Below are positions 23,302-31,321 of a DNA stretch of 56,722 bases, one piece after another. The stretch spans positions 1-56,722 of the forward strand of contig CAMVQZ010000005.1 of NCBI GenBank assembly GCA_947169745.1, in the 5' to 3' direction. A model generated the notes under the pieces. That model was not told the DNA's origin. It did no database searches and saw nothing but the letters and a program-made list of their open reading frames with translations. The translations under genes and the position numbers were made by a program. Source of the DNA: an uncultured Clostridia bacterium (GTDB lineage Bacteria > Bacillota > Clostridia > Oscillospirales > Acutalibacteraceae). Position 1 is the stretch's first letter. Each line of letters begins with the position of its first letter.

Positions 23302-24511
23302 ATCCAACACTCCTTTGATATTCCCTTGCAAGCTCCAGTCCCTTCTCCATATAGGCATCACCAAAGCGCTCACTGATTATTTCAGCATAGCTGTTTCCCG
23401 GTTTTAATTTTTCAAGCTGATAGTTTATTACATCAATGAATTCCGGGAAATGCTTTGACGTAAAGCGCTGGATATCAAGGAGTACAAGCTTTGCTCTCTG
23501 TCTGATCTCTTCATTTCCGAAAACGGCAGCTTCCTTGATATTTCTGACAGCCTTTATCTGATCCGTTTCTGTAAAATCCCTTTCAGGCTGGCTCACAAGA
23601 TACAGAATGAGAAGATGTATAAAACGAATATCCTCAACAAAAATACCTGTGGGAGAAAGCGGATTGACATCCAGCACTCGCAGTTCAATATGATTAATGC
23701 CGTTTTCAGCAAGTGCTTCAAGACTGTTTGCTCCACGGGGCTTCAGCCGCACAGGATAGTAAAGCTCCGAGACAGAACGAAGATTGCCGTCATCAATATA
23801 CTTCTGAATACTGCCTATATAGCTTTCAAGGCCGGAATAATCAAGCAGGGGAACAAAGTGGTTCCAGTAGCCCTTATCCGAACAGCGTATTGAGGAATAG
23901 AGATTACTTTCTGTACCTGCAGTCTCGTCTGAAACAGGACTTGCCGCTGTAAGATATACCACAAGCCATGCATGCTGCGTAAGTCCGGATGCAAGACGGA
24001 GGTATATATAATTCCTGAATCTTATATAATCATTTTCCTCGCTTTGTTCAAAAGCGGCTCTCATAAGCAGGTCAGAAAAAGAAAAATTGAGATGAATACC
24101 TGAAAACAGCATTTTTATTTTACCGTATTTCTGCGCAAGATACTGTCGATAGACAGACTTGCTTTGCAGACTGCCCGAATACTGTGCTACAGGTATTTCG
24201 TTTTCTCCGCTTATTCTCGGAGGATTGGAAAACGGCCAGAGCAGCTCTCCGTTTTCCCTGAGCCTTGTATTAATATATCTTTGCAGCTCAAGAAGCTGAT
24301 CGTTGAGCTTCTGAGGATCAGTAAACACATCTCCGATAATCTCGATCTGATTTTCGCAGAAGTCACGGTCAATGTTTTTCTGGTTTTCAAAGGGATGGGG
24401 CGTCTGTGCCAGAGTTCCGTCTGAATTGACCCTGAGACCTTCTCTTTCTATTCCTGATTCTGCCTGTGTGATGTATTTTTTTATTGACGCATTTTCAAGA
24501 TCAAATAGCAT
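23294..24511 (-). CDS. gshA: Glutamate-cysteine ligase (GshA/GshF N-domain type)
   Basis: 405 residues. Seen: SGIEREGLRVNSDGTLAQTPHP, DFCENQIEIIG, LLWPFSNPPR, YGKIKMLFSGIHLNFSF, RPRGANSLEAL-like RLKPRGANSLEAL and HIELRVLDVNPLSPTG, all GshA signatures. Forms gamma-glutamylcysteine from Glu, Cys and ATP. It lacks the ATP-grasp glutathione synthetase half of GshF, and no gshB is nearby, so glutathione itself is not shown to be made. First gene of the operon, with an operator overlapping its promoter. Confidence 0.88.
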   Translation of the reverse strand: MLFDLENASIKKYITQAESGIEREGLRVNSDGTLAQTPHPFENQKNIDRDFCENQIEIIGDVFTDPQKLNDQLLELQRYINTRLRENGELLWPFSNPPRISGENEIPVAQYSGSLQSKSVYRQYLAQKYGKIKMLFSGIHLNFSFSDLLMRAAFEQSEENDYIRFRNYIYLRLASGLTQHAWLVVYLTAASPVSDETAGTESNLYSSIRCSDKGYWNHFVPLLDYSGLESYIGSIQKYIDDGNLRSVSELYYPVRLKPRGANSLEALAENGINHIELRVLDVNPLSPTGIFVEDIRFIHLLILYLVSQPERDFTETDQIKAVRNIKEAAVFGNEEIRQRAKLVLLDIQRFTSKHFPEFIDVINYQLEKLKPGNSYAEIISERFGDAYMEKGLELAREYQRSVGYV

Positions 24512-24569
24512 AATATCATCTCAATTCTTAACATATTCATCCAATTGGTTAAGTAGGTTTATGCAGACT

Positions 24570-24598
24570 AATAAACCTATCTGTATAGTAGGTTTATT
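24570..24598 (-). promoter_or_regulatory. Perfect palindromic operator of the gshA operon
   Basis: AATAAACCTA-N9-TAGGTTTATT: two 10-bp arms with no mismatch, overlapping the last bases of the -10 and covering the start point. A degenerate second copy (right arm TAGGTTTATG at 24554-24563) follows downstream. Position implies repression. Confidence 0.8.
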
Positions 24599-24624
24599 AT
24601 ACCATCAACTTAATCCCATGTCAA
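24596..24624 (-). promoter_or_regulatory. gshA operon promoter
   Basis: Minus strand TTGACA (24619-24624), 17-bp spacer, TATAAT (24596-24601): a consensus promoter. Confidence 0.9.
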
Positions 24625-24635
24625 TACATCACCGG

Positions 24636-24745
24636 ATGCACCAGCGTCGACGCTGGACCCGTGTTCGCGTAATCGCTCGTTTGCACTCTCTCTATTATGC
24701 TTGTGGATACTATCATGCCGAGGCATCCGGTGCGCATTACCTTTA
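24636..24745 (+). repeat. Dispersed palindromic repeat, copy B
   Basis: Begins with the palindrome CCAGCGTCGACGCTGG, then GACCCGTGTTCGCGTAATCGCTCG, diverging afterwards. It abuts the gshA promoter. The rest of 24512-24969 holds an AT-rich upstream region of the next operon with a possible TATAAT at 24919-24924; no gene seen. Confidence 0.7.
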
Positions 24746-24969
24746 TTATTTTTTCAGTTTTCAGTATTCATTCCTGATAATCTCTATTCTCAATTAACTT
24801 TCCGCTTCTTTCCCTTCTCGGCTTCGTGTATTTTCCGGTTCCGGGAACATTGAAAATATTTAAGGGTAAATTAAAATATAGTTAATCCTTCTTCCACCGG
24901 GATTCCTATATACGATCATATAATTATCATCAGAAGGACACAGGGATGACTGATACCGAGGTGATAAAT

Positions 24970-26001
24970 ATGACCGACCAAAGCAAACGCATAGTTCTTA
25001 TTCCGGCATACTGCCCGGACAAAAAGCTTTTAGAACTGGTCCGTACCCTGCATAAAATGGATTTTTCCATTGTAGTTGTCAACGACGGCAGTAATACAGA
25101 GCGGGCTCCTCTTTTTGCCGCTGTCAGCGGATATGCTGCGGTGCTGACCCATGAAAAAAACAAAGGCAAGGGCGCGGCTCTCAAAACAGGGCTTGAATAT
25201 ATCAAAAATACGTTTTCTGTGCCCTATATTGTTGTTACGGCAGACGCAGACGGTCAGCACCTGCCGGAGGATATTCTTATTGTATGCGAGAAAGCAGAAA
25301 ACAATATCGGCTGTCTGATACTTGGAAGCAGAATTATCGGCAGGGACGCTCCTCTGAGAAGCCGTATCGGGAATGGGATAACAAGACAGATATTCCGTCT
25401 TTCAACCGGAACAGCCATCTACGATACCCAGACCGGACTGAGAGCATTCAGTAACGGTCTTACGGATTATATGCTTTCTGTGGAGGGTGAGCGTTATGAA
25501 TACGAGATGAATGTTCTGCTTCATCTGGGTCAGAACAATATCAATGCACAGGAGATACCCATCAGGACAGTATATATTGACAATAATTCCTCCTCACATT
25601 TTCATCCCATAAGGGATTCCTTCAAGATATACCGGGAGATCCTCAGATTTTCAGCCTCTTCCCTGCTCAGCTTCTGTATTGATTACGGACTTTTCTGTGC
25701 ATTGATGGCGCTGACAGGTCTGACCGTGCTTTCCAATGTGCTGGCAAGGACAGCAAGCGCAAGCATTAACTTTTCACTGAACAGGAGCTTTGTCTTTGGC
25801 AGCCGTACACATATACTGAAATCAGCAGTCAGATATTTCCTGCTTGCTGTAATAGTGCTTGCTTTCAACACCTGTATTCTGAAATTACTGATCGCAGCAG
25901 GACTGCCATATATGCTTGCAAAGATCATTACAGAAACAGCAATGTTTATTTTCAGCTGGACAGTTCAGAGACTATTCGTATTCAAGGAGGCAAAGACATG
26001 A
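24970..26001 (+). CDS. Family 2 glycosyltransferase-GtrA fusion membrane protein
   Basis: 343 residues. Residues 1-225: GT-A fold of DPM1 type (VLIPAYCPDKK, VVVNDGS, KNKGKGAALKTGLEYI, VTADADGQH, GSRIIGRDAPLRSRIGN). Residues 226-343: a GtrA domain with four hydrophobic segments (FSASSLLSFCIDYGLF, SASINFSLNRSFVF). Such fusions make and flip polyprenyl-phosphate sugars for wall or surface glycans. The start at 24970 is preferred to 24946 because GAGGTGAT lies 8 bases upstream. Overlaps the next gene by 4 bp. Confidence 0.87.
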   Translation: MTDQSKRIVLIPAYCPDKKLLELVRTLHKMDFSIVVVNDGSNTERAPLFAAVSGYAAVLTHEKNKGKGAALKTGLEYIKNTFSVPYIVVTADADGQHLPEDILIVCEKAENNIGCLILGSRIIGRDAPLRSRIGNGITRQIFRLSTGTAIYDTQTGLRAFSNGLTDYMLSVEGERYEYEMNVLLHLGQNNINAQEIPIRTVYIDNNSSSHFHPIRDSFKIYREILRFSASSLLSFCIDYGLFCALMALTGLTVLSNVLARTASASINFSLNRSFVFGSRTHILKSAVRYFLLAVIVLAFNTCILKLLIAAGLPYMLAKIITETAMFIFSWTVQRLFVFKEAKT

Positions 26002-27008
26002 AAAAATATATTTATCCTGTTTCTTTTTCTTTGGTCCTTGCAGCATTCACGCTGTTTGTTGTGCTGGATACCTTTGTTATCAGCCGGCCTATGGTATATG
26101 TTCACGGACAGATAAACAACTCCATGTTCAGCAGCGGACAGAAAAAAGCAGAAGCCAGCTCAGCTGATGAGCCGGCAGAGGAAAAAGAAAGCAAGGAATC
26201 ATCTGAGGAAACAGAAAAAAAGGTTTCAGACAGCTCTGAAAACACAAAGGCATCCGGAGACGGAATCAGTACCGAAGGCGCAAGTCTCATAGGAGAATAC
26301 AATAATGATAATGCAAGCATAAAGCTATACGAATACAGCTACGAGAGCACTGCAGTATATGTTGCTGATATAGTTGTAAGCTCCAGTGAATATATCAGGA
26401 CGGCTTTTGCAGATGATTATTACGGAAAAAACGTGACTGCTAAAACCTCAGAAACGGCACAGGAAAATAATGCGGCACTCGCAATAAACGGCGACTACTA
26501 CGGCGCCAGAGAAAGCGGCTATGTTATCCGGAACGGTGTCGTATACCGGGACAGCGATGACGGCAGGGATCTGCTTTGTATTTATGCAGACGGCACAATG
26601 AAGATAGTCAGTTCCGGGGAAAGTACAGCTCAGGAGCTTGTGGATAATGGCGTCTGGCAGGCATTTTCCTTTGGTCCGGCTCTTGTACAGAATGGTCAGG
26701 TAGATGTTTCTGTCAATGCAGAGGTAGGCAAGGCAATGGCAAGCAATCCCCGGACTGCTGTGGGAATGATAGATTCCTGTCATTATGTTTTTGTTGTATC
26801 CGACGGCAGAACCAGTGCCAGCAAGGGACTGTCGCTTTTTCAGTTAGCGACATTTATGAAGGATATCGGCGTTGATACAGCATATAACCTTGACGGCGGG
26901 GGTTCCTCCACACTGTATTTCAACGGAAAGATCATCAATTACCCCACCACATCAGGAAGGTCTATGAAAGAGAGAGGAGTGAGTGATATTGTATATATCG
27001 CAAAGTAA
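25998..27008 (+). CDS. Phosphodiester glycosidase (NAGPA) domain surface protein
   Basis: 336 residues. N-terminal membrane anchor (about residues 5-27), an Ala/Glu/Ser/Lys-rich linker to about residue 90, then the NAGPA/DUF2233 domain: LAINGDYYG, FSFGPALVQNGQV, NPRTAVGMID, VVSDGRTSASKGLSLFQLATFM and NLDGGGSSTLYFNGK. Known family members cleave N-acetylglucosamine-1-phosphodiester linkages; in Firmicutes they are linked to wall polymer or exopolysaccharide genes. Likely acts outside on the polymer made with the upstream glycosyltransferase. Confidence 0.85.
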   Translation: MKKYIYPVSFSLVLAAFTLFVVLDTFVISRPMVYVHGQINNSMFSSGQKKAEASSADEPAEEKESKESSEETEKKVSDSSENTKASGDGISTEGASLIGEYNNDNASIKLYEYSYESTAVYVADIVVSSSEYIRTAFADDYYGKNVTAKTSETAQENNAALAINGDYYGARESGYVIRNGVVYRDSDDGRDLLCIYADGTMKIVSSGESTAQELVDNGVWQAFSFGPALVQNGQVDVSVNAEVGKAMASNPRTAVGMIDSCHYVFVVSDGRTSASKGLSLFQLATFMKDIGVDTAYNLDGGGSSTLYFNGKIINYPTTSGRSMKERGVSDIVYIAK

Positions 27009-27426
27009 CAGGAGACTGCAGAAGCATCTGACCGGAAGCATTATTGCTTCACTGTTCTGTGCATTATTCGCAGCTGTCTATGAATATTTCAGCTTCGGAG
27101 TATATTCATATTTCATGCTTTTTGCCTTTGCCATTCCCCTTCTTTGCTGTTCCCTTCCATACAGCATTATGGTATTGACAGACAAAGGAATACCCGGTAC
27201 AATGGCGCTGCGGCTCTGGAACAGCGGAATTGCGACACTGACCACAGGCTCTGTAATCCAGGGAGTGATTGAGATCTACGGAACGACCAATCGTCTGGTA
27301 ATCATCTATGCAGCAGCCGGTATCCTCCTTTGCACAGGCGGAGCTGCCGCGTGTGTGATACCGGTAATACAAAAAAGGAATACCGGGGATGTGCAAAAAG
27401 TCATTTCTCCGGAAAACGAAATATAA
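26983..27426 (+). CDS. Small multi-pass membrane protein
   Basis: About 147 residues, no family recognised. About four hydrophobic segments (SIIASLFCALFAAVYEYFSFGVYSYFML, AIPLLCCSLPYSIMVL, GVIEIYGTTNRLVIIYAAAGILLC, AAACVIPVI) and a charged tail. The start is GTG at 26983, overlapping the upstream gene by 26 bp; TTG at 26989 after GGAG is an alternative. Third gene of the plus-strand envelope operon. Confidence 0.65.
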   Translation: MILYISQSNRRLQKHLTGSIIASLFCALFAAVYEYFSFGVYSYFMLFAFAIPLLCCSLPYSIMVLTDKGIPGTMALRLWNSGIATLTTGSVIQGVIEIYGTTNRLVIIYAAAGILLCTGGAAACVIPVIQKRNTGDVQKVISPENEI

Positions 27427-27461
27427 TCATTACAGAGCATCCCCTGCCGTCCCCCGTCAGC

Positions 27462-27485
27462 AAAAAAGCACCCTTTTACGGGTGC
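27462..27485 (-). terminator. Terminator of the LRR gene (minus strand)
   Basis: Minus strand GCACCC-GTAAAA-GGGTGC followed by TTTTTT. Confidence 0.8.
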
Positions 27486-27509
27486 TGAATGATATATGAA
27501 CTCCCCCTG

Positions 27510-27557
27510 GGAGCTGTCGCACTAAGCTGTTTTTATTATGCGACAGCTCCTTTTTTT
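27510..27557 (+). terminator. Terminator of the glycosyltransferase operon
   Basis: GGAGCTGTCGCA (27510-27521) and TGCGACAGCTCC (27539-27550), a 12-bp perfect stem, followed by TTTTTTT. Confidence 0.92.
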
Positions 27558-27759
27558 CAGAAATGTAACACCCCTTGCCGAAGGATTTGTAAAAGAGCAT
27601 TTCGCGCTATGCGGTGAGCGGCCATAGACTCTGCAAGCCTTCCCCAAAAGGCTTGACCTGAAACTGCCGCCTTTGTTCTGATGTTACTTTTTCAGATCAC
27701 ATAATGCTACATCCTATTTTTTGTTCCGGTTCCGGAAAAGCAGGAGGGTTTTATAGGTA

Positions 27760-29061
27760 CTAATTATTTTTTCTGAACAGGAACGAAAACAGGCTTTTCT
27801 TTCTGTATCGGATCCTTTTATCCGATCGCGCAAATCCGAATACCTCATCAAGATTTGTGATATGCCGGGGAATAACGGCTTCTTCACAGGAAATCAATGC
27901 ATGGGAGCCAAGCTTTTTTACAGTATCCGGAACAGATATGCTTTTCAGACTGTCACATCCGCTGAATGCTCCTTCGCCTATCTCCTCTAATCCCTCAGGC
28001 AATACTATCTCACTAAGTGCTTTACATTCAAGAAAAGCGCATTCCCTGATGATTTTCAGACTGTCCGGCAGAGATACTTTTTTCAGAGCTCTGCAGCCCC
28101 AGAAGGTTCTGTCCCAGATAATGTGTACACCTTCCGGAATATTGATTTCCCGGAGAGCTTCACATCCATGAAATGTATAATTTCCCAGACCTGAAAGAGA
28201 GACAGAAAGCCGGATGCTTCTGAGGCTCCTGCAGAATTCAAACGCCTTGTTTTCTATCGTCTTTACATTTTCCGGAATCATAATCTCTTCAAGGCCGGAA
28301 TAAGCAAAGGCAGAAACGCCGATCTTTTCCAGAGTAGATGGAAGGACAGCTTTTTTCAGAGTACCCAGGGAGGCAAACAACTCATCGGGTATGGTCCTTA
28401 TGCCTTCGCCGATCTGCACCTGAGAAATCGATTCCGTGTATTCCTTCCATGGGATCTCATATCCCAGTATCCTTTCACGTTCCTTTATGTATTCTTCCCC
28501 GTTATCTGTTTCTGAATGGGTAACAGTTTCCGTGATCCTTCTGGGAGAGAGCCTTCCGTCGCCGCCCTCTGAAGCAGTTATGGAGAGAACACCGTTTTTA
28601 TCAACAGACCATTCAAATCCATCCTCCCTATGCTTTTCACCATACACAAGCCGGCTTTCTTTCTGCTGCTCCTCATTTTCCTTGTAAGCCAGCATTTCCT
28701 TAACAACACCTGCCATCTTCTCCATATCTGCATTTGCCTTTTTCCATCCATCCGCACTATAATCGCAGCCATACCAGAAAACGTTTCCCTTTGCCAGAAA
28801 AAGACCGGTATATACTTCATTATCGCATTTTATTTCCCAGCCGGTATTATAATTTTTCTCCGGCAGCTCAGGAGAATTACGGGTCACAAATTTCACCCAG
28901 CCTCCCAGACCTCTCTCGTTAGCTGTTATAGGATGACAGATAACCTCCTGCACAGAAGAGACCGGTATCCCCACACAATCCGTTATGACAATTTCATCCC
29001 CGGTTATACTGATACTGCTTCCTGTGTGCCCGTCCTGAAAATTATATATTATCTCTGACAT
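27760..29061 (-). CDS. BspA-type leucine-rich repeat protein, cytoplasmic
   Basis: 433 residues, no signal peptide or anchor. Residues 1-150 form an uncharacterised beta-rich region (GWVKFVTRN, WEIKCDNEVYTGLFLAKGNVFWYG). From about 205 there are eight to nine LRR_5 units of the form IPEGV..I...AF..C..L..I.LP (for example LPEGLEEIGEGAFSGCDSLKSISVP). A basic tail RYRKKSLFSFLFRKNN ends it. Most LRR_5 proteins of this type are secreted; this one seems not to be. Function unknown; protein binding is the safest guess. Confidence 0.75.
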   Translation of the reverse strand: MSEIIYNFQDGHTGSSISITGDEIVITDCVGIPVSSVQEVICHPITANERGLGGWVKFVTRNSPELPEKNYNTGWEIKCDNEVYTGLFLAKGNVFWYGCDYSADGWKKANADMEKMAGVVKEMLAYKENEEQQKESRLVYGEKHREDGFEWSVDKNGVLSITASEGGDGRLSPRRITETVTHSETDNGEEYIKERERILGYEIPWKEYTESISQVQIGEGIRTIPDELFASLGTLKKAVLPSTLEKIGVSAFAYSGLEEIMIPENVKTIENKAFEFCRSLRSIRLSVSLSGLGNYTFHGCEALREINIPEGVHIIWDRTFWGCRALKKVSLPDSLKIIRECAFLECKALSEIVLPEGLEEIGEGAFSGCDSLKSISVPDTVKKLGSHALISCEEAVIPRHITNLDEVFGFARSDKRIRYRKKSLFSFLFRKNN

Positions 29062-29279
29062 ATATATTCCTCCCTGCCGGTCAGCCTGTTGACTTTACCG
29101 GTAAAATTTTTAGTCATTTCCAAGGAACCACTGAATTAATCACGCCTTATGGCTCAGTACCCCCCTTACTTACATATTTTTAATCATCCTGCGCCAAATT
29201 TGCTTAAAAACCGTCAGGTCTCCTGCGCTCATTTGATACGATCTGACGACGTTATAAGAGCACTGGATTTAATCAGTGC

Positions 29280-30287
29280 TTACCTGGCACAATAAGGAGA
29301 TTCATACAGCTTCCCGTGTACAAAATAGTTATATGACCGGCAGCCGCCGGCGCAGTATTCACCAAAGGGACATCCGGCACATCTGCCCGTCAGAAGCTCT
29401 TTGGTGAATTTCCTGTTATAAGCAAAATTATCGGGATTTTCCCAGATACTCCTCAGGGATTGCTCCCTTAAATTGCCCTCGATAAACCTTTCGTCATACA
29501 AGGCCTCACACCCCCGGACATTTCCTGAGCTGTCTATCCCCACAGAGGTTATCCCGGCAGAACACCCCGGAAAAAGGGCTCTGCCGCTACGGTTTCCCCG
29601 GAGCCTGCCGTCAGCCTCCGTAAAATATCCGATATTATCCGCCATACCGATAGAAAAAGGAACACTGTCTGCATTTTCATCTATAAAGGTCATAACATCC
29701 CGGAAGCTGAAGCGATGATCCGGCTTTCCCCGGGAAGCGTTACCCATAGGCGTGCACGCCTGAAGCTGCCAGGCAAATATCTTATATTCCTTCAGTATCC
29801 CCAGCAGCTTTCCCAGATATTGCACATTTTCACTGTTTACTGTTGTTATAACGCTTGTGGGGATGCCCTCTCCTGTCAGAGCCGCAACCGCATCCAAAGC
29901 CCGATCAAAGCTTCCGGGCTGTCTGAATTTGTCGTGAATATCCCCGGGACCGTCTATAGAAACGGACACAGATTCTATCCCGCAGGATCTCAACTCTCTT
30001 AATAATCTGTCGTTAAAGAGGAAGCCGTTTGTAATGATATTGACAGAAATACCGCCTCCGGAAAGGCAGCTCACTATATTCCTCCAGTCATCCCTCATGA
30101 ATACTTCTCCGCCGATCACCGAAACTCTTCTGCAGCCAATATCTATCAGCTCACCCGCAACCCGCAGGCATTCCTCGGTAGTAAGTTCGTTTTCTCTGGC
30201 TTTGCCGGCACGTGAACCGCAGTATCTGCAGTTAAAGCAGCACGCAAGGGTTATTTCCCACACGCATCTTTTAAGCTGATATCTCAT
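29280..30287 (-). CDS. Radical SAM/SPASM peptide-modifying-type enzyme
   Basis: 335 residues. Radical SAM motif CCFNCRYC at about residues 16-23, GGEVFMRDDW, VSVSIDGP, then a SPASM domain with GCSAGITSVGIDSSGNVRGCEA, GNLREQSLRSIW and CAGCPFGEYCAGGCRSYN, providing auxiliary [4Fe-4S] ligands. Proteins of this layout modify ribosomal peptides or mature enzymes. Its ATG overlaps the stop of the upstream small gene (ATGA), so the two are made together. No transporter or protease is adjacent. Confidence 0.85.
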   Translation of the reverse strand: MRYQLKRCVWEITLACCFNCRYCGSRAGKARENELTTEECLRVAGELIDIGCRRVSVIGGEVFMRDDWRNIVSCLSGGGISVNIITNGFLFNDRLLRELRSCGIESVSVSIDGPGDIHDKFRQPGSFDRALDAVAALTGEGIPTSVITTVNSENVQYLGKLLGILKEYKIFAWQLQACTPMGNASRGKPDHRFSFRDVMTFIDENADSVPFSIGMADNIGYFTEADGRLRGNRSGRALFPGCSAGITSVGIDSSGNVRGCEALYDERFIEGNLREQSLRSIWENPDNFAYNRKFTKELLTGRCAGCPFGEYCAGGCRSYNYFVHGKLYESPYCAR

Positions 30288-30667
30288 TGTCTGTCCCCTG
30301 TTCCCACGTCATCGCTGCCTGTGAGGGGATAACCGCATTCCGAGCAGAATCTGGAGCCTTCCGGGTTATTATATCCGCACATCTCACATTTTCCACCAAC
30401 GGTTTCTGCACTGCTCTCCGGTTTTTCCTGGGTCTCCTGCCGGAACATATCCATAGGAAGTTGGACAGGAAACATATTCTGAAAGCCCTCCCCGTTATTC
30501 ATCATCTGAGGTCCTGCATAGGTCATCATAGCGACAGGCATCACAGGTCCTGCATATACTCCTTCAGCCGGGGGAAGATCTGTCTCTGCATCAGCCGCCC
30601 GGTCAGGGTAAGGCGCAGCATTCTTCATTATCTCCTCCGGTGTCAATTCTCTTTTGTTTTCGTCCAT
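30284..30667 (-). CDS. Small Met/Pro-rich protein with C-terminal zinc ribbon; candidate radical SAM substrate
   Basis: 127 residues, family not recognised. Residues 1-35 are a charged, leader-like segment (DENKRELTPEEIMKNAAPYPD). Residues 36-80 are Met/Pro/Gly/Ala-rich with two YAGP words (VYAGPVMPVAMM, TYAGPQMM). Residues 93-118 form a double CxxC zinc ribbon (CEMCGYNNPEG, CSECGYPL). The start at 30667 is chosen for GGGAGG seven bases upstream. Coupled to the radical SAM gene by ATGA overlap, hence the candidate-substrate idea; an adaptor that presents a substrate is equally possible. Confidence 0.65.
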   Translation of the reverse strand: MDENKRELTPEEIMKNAAPYPDRAADAETDLPPAEGVYAGPVMPVAMMTYAGPQMMNNGEGFQNMFPVQLPMDMFRQETQEKPESSAETVGGKCEMCGYNNPEGSRFCSECGYPLTGSDDVGTGDRQ

Positions 30668-30720
30668 AGCTATACCTCCCGGCAATAAGCCTTGTTTTTA
30701 TATTTTAAGTATTCGTTATT

Positions 30721-30925
30721 CACTGCACCCGTGTTAGCGTAATTGCTCGCCTACAATCGCTCGGTCGTGCGCGCATATACTTTCGCGGTGCGGCGGTAGT
30801 TGATGAGATATTGTTATGGGGGCGGTTATTTCGTATCTGGTTTGTTTATTATAAACCGACAGCCTCTGTAGGCGTGCCTCCGGCACGGAACCAAAGGGGT
30901 GAGCCAAGGTTCCCCTTGTATCCCT
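30721..30925 (+). repeat. Dispersed repeat, long form, copy C
   Basis: Starts CTGCACCCGTGTTAGCGTAATT, continues ATCGCTCGGTCGTGCGCGCATATACTTTCG, then a second part TCTGGTTTGTTTATTATAAACCGACAG and GTGCCTCCGGCACGG. The second part recurs at 34.57 kb and, inverted, at 31.13-31.26 kb. No coding sequence. Confidence 0.7.
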
Positions 30926-31129
30926 CCCCATTTTTCTTTGTACAGAAGCTCCTTAAGGCTGACGTAGGAGTGTATGTTCCTCTGCTTTGGTGAACAGATA
31001 CAGAGGTTCGTATAGAAACACAGATTTCGTATAAACTTACAGATTACATATACATTCCGCCCGGTTCATACCCAATTGCCCTCAGCATAAAGACCACCCG
31101 ACCGACGCAGCAGGGATCTGGAGGGGGAT
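30926..31129. other. Spacer between inverted repeat copies
   Basis: About 200 bp without a supported gene. Short frames here have no ribosome site and reflect the repeat composition. Confidence 0.5.
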
Positions 31130-31320
31130 TTCAAAAGGGACGCCAGCCCAATTTGCGGGTCCCCCTTTTGCCCCGTGCCAAAGGCACGCCTGCACAGACT
31201 TTCGGATAAAATGAACAACCCGGAAACGAACAGACCCACCCCAACAACAATCCGCATTATTCATTGCCGCGCTACGAAAGTAAAAAACGCACGACCAAGC
31301 GAACGGAATGAGCGACCACC
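31130..31320 (-). repeat. Dispersed repeat, long form, copy D (inverted)
   Basis: On the minus strand it reads TCGCTCATTCCGTTCGCTTGG, TCGTGCGTTTTTTACTTTCG, then TCTGTTCG and GTGCCTTTGGCACGG, the same order as copies C and E. Copies C and D form an imperfect inverted repeat about 600 bp across. It touches the stop of the lipoprotein gene. Confidence 0.7.
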
Positions 31321-31321
31321 G

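Noticed and set aside
15662-24511. Ergothioneine pathway
   Set aside because: Only EgtA-like and EgtC-like folds are present. No sulfoxide synthase or histidine methyltransferase is seen; the methyltransferase fused to MetK is of LCMT type.
30734-31264. Short frames in both directions
   Set aside because: They fall inside the inverted repeat copies and have no start signals.
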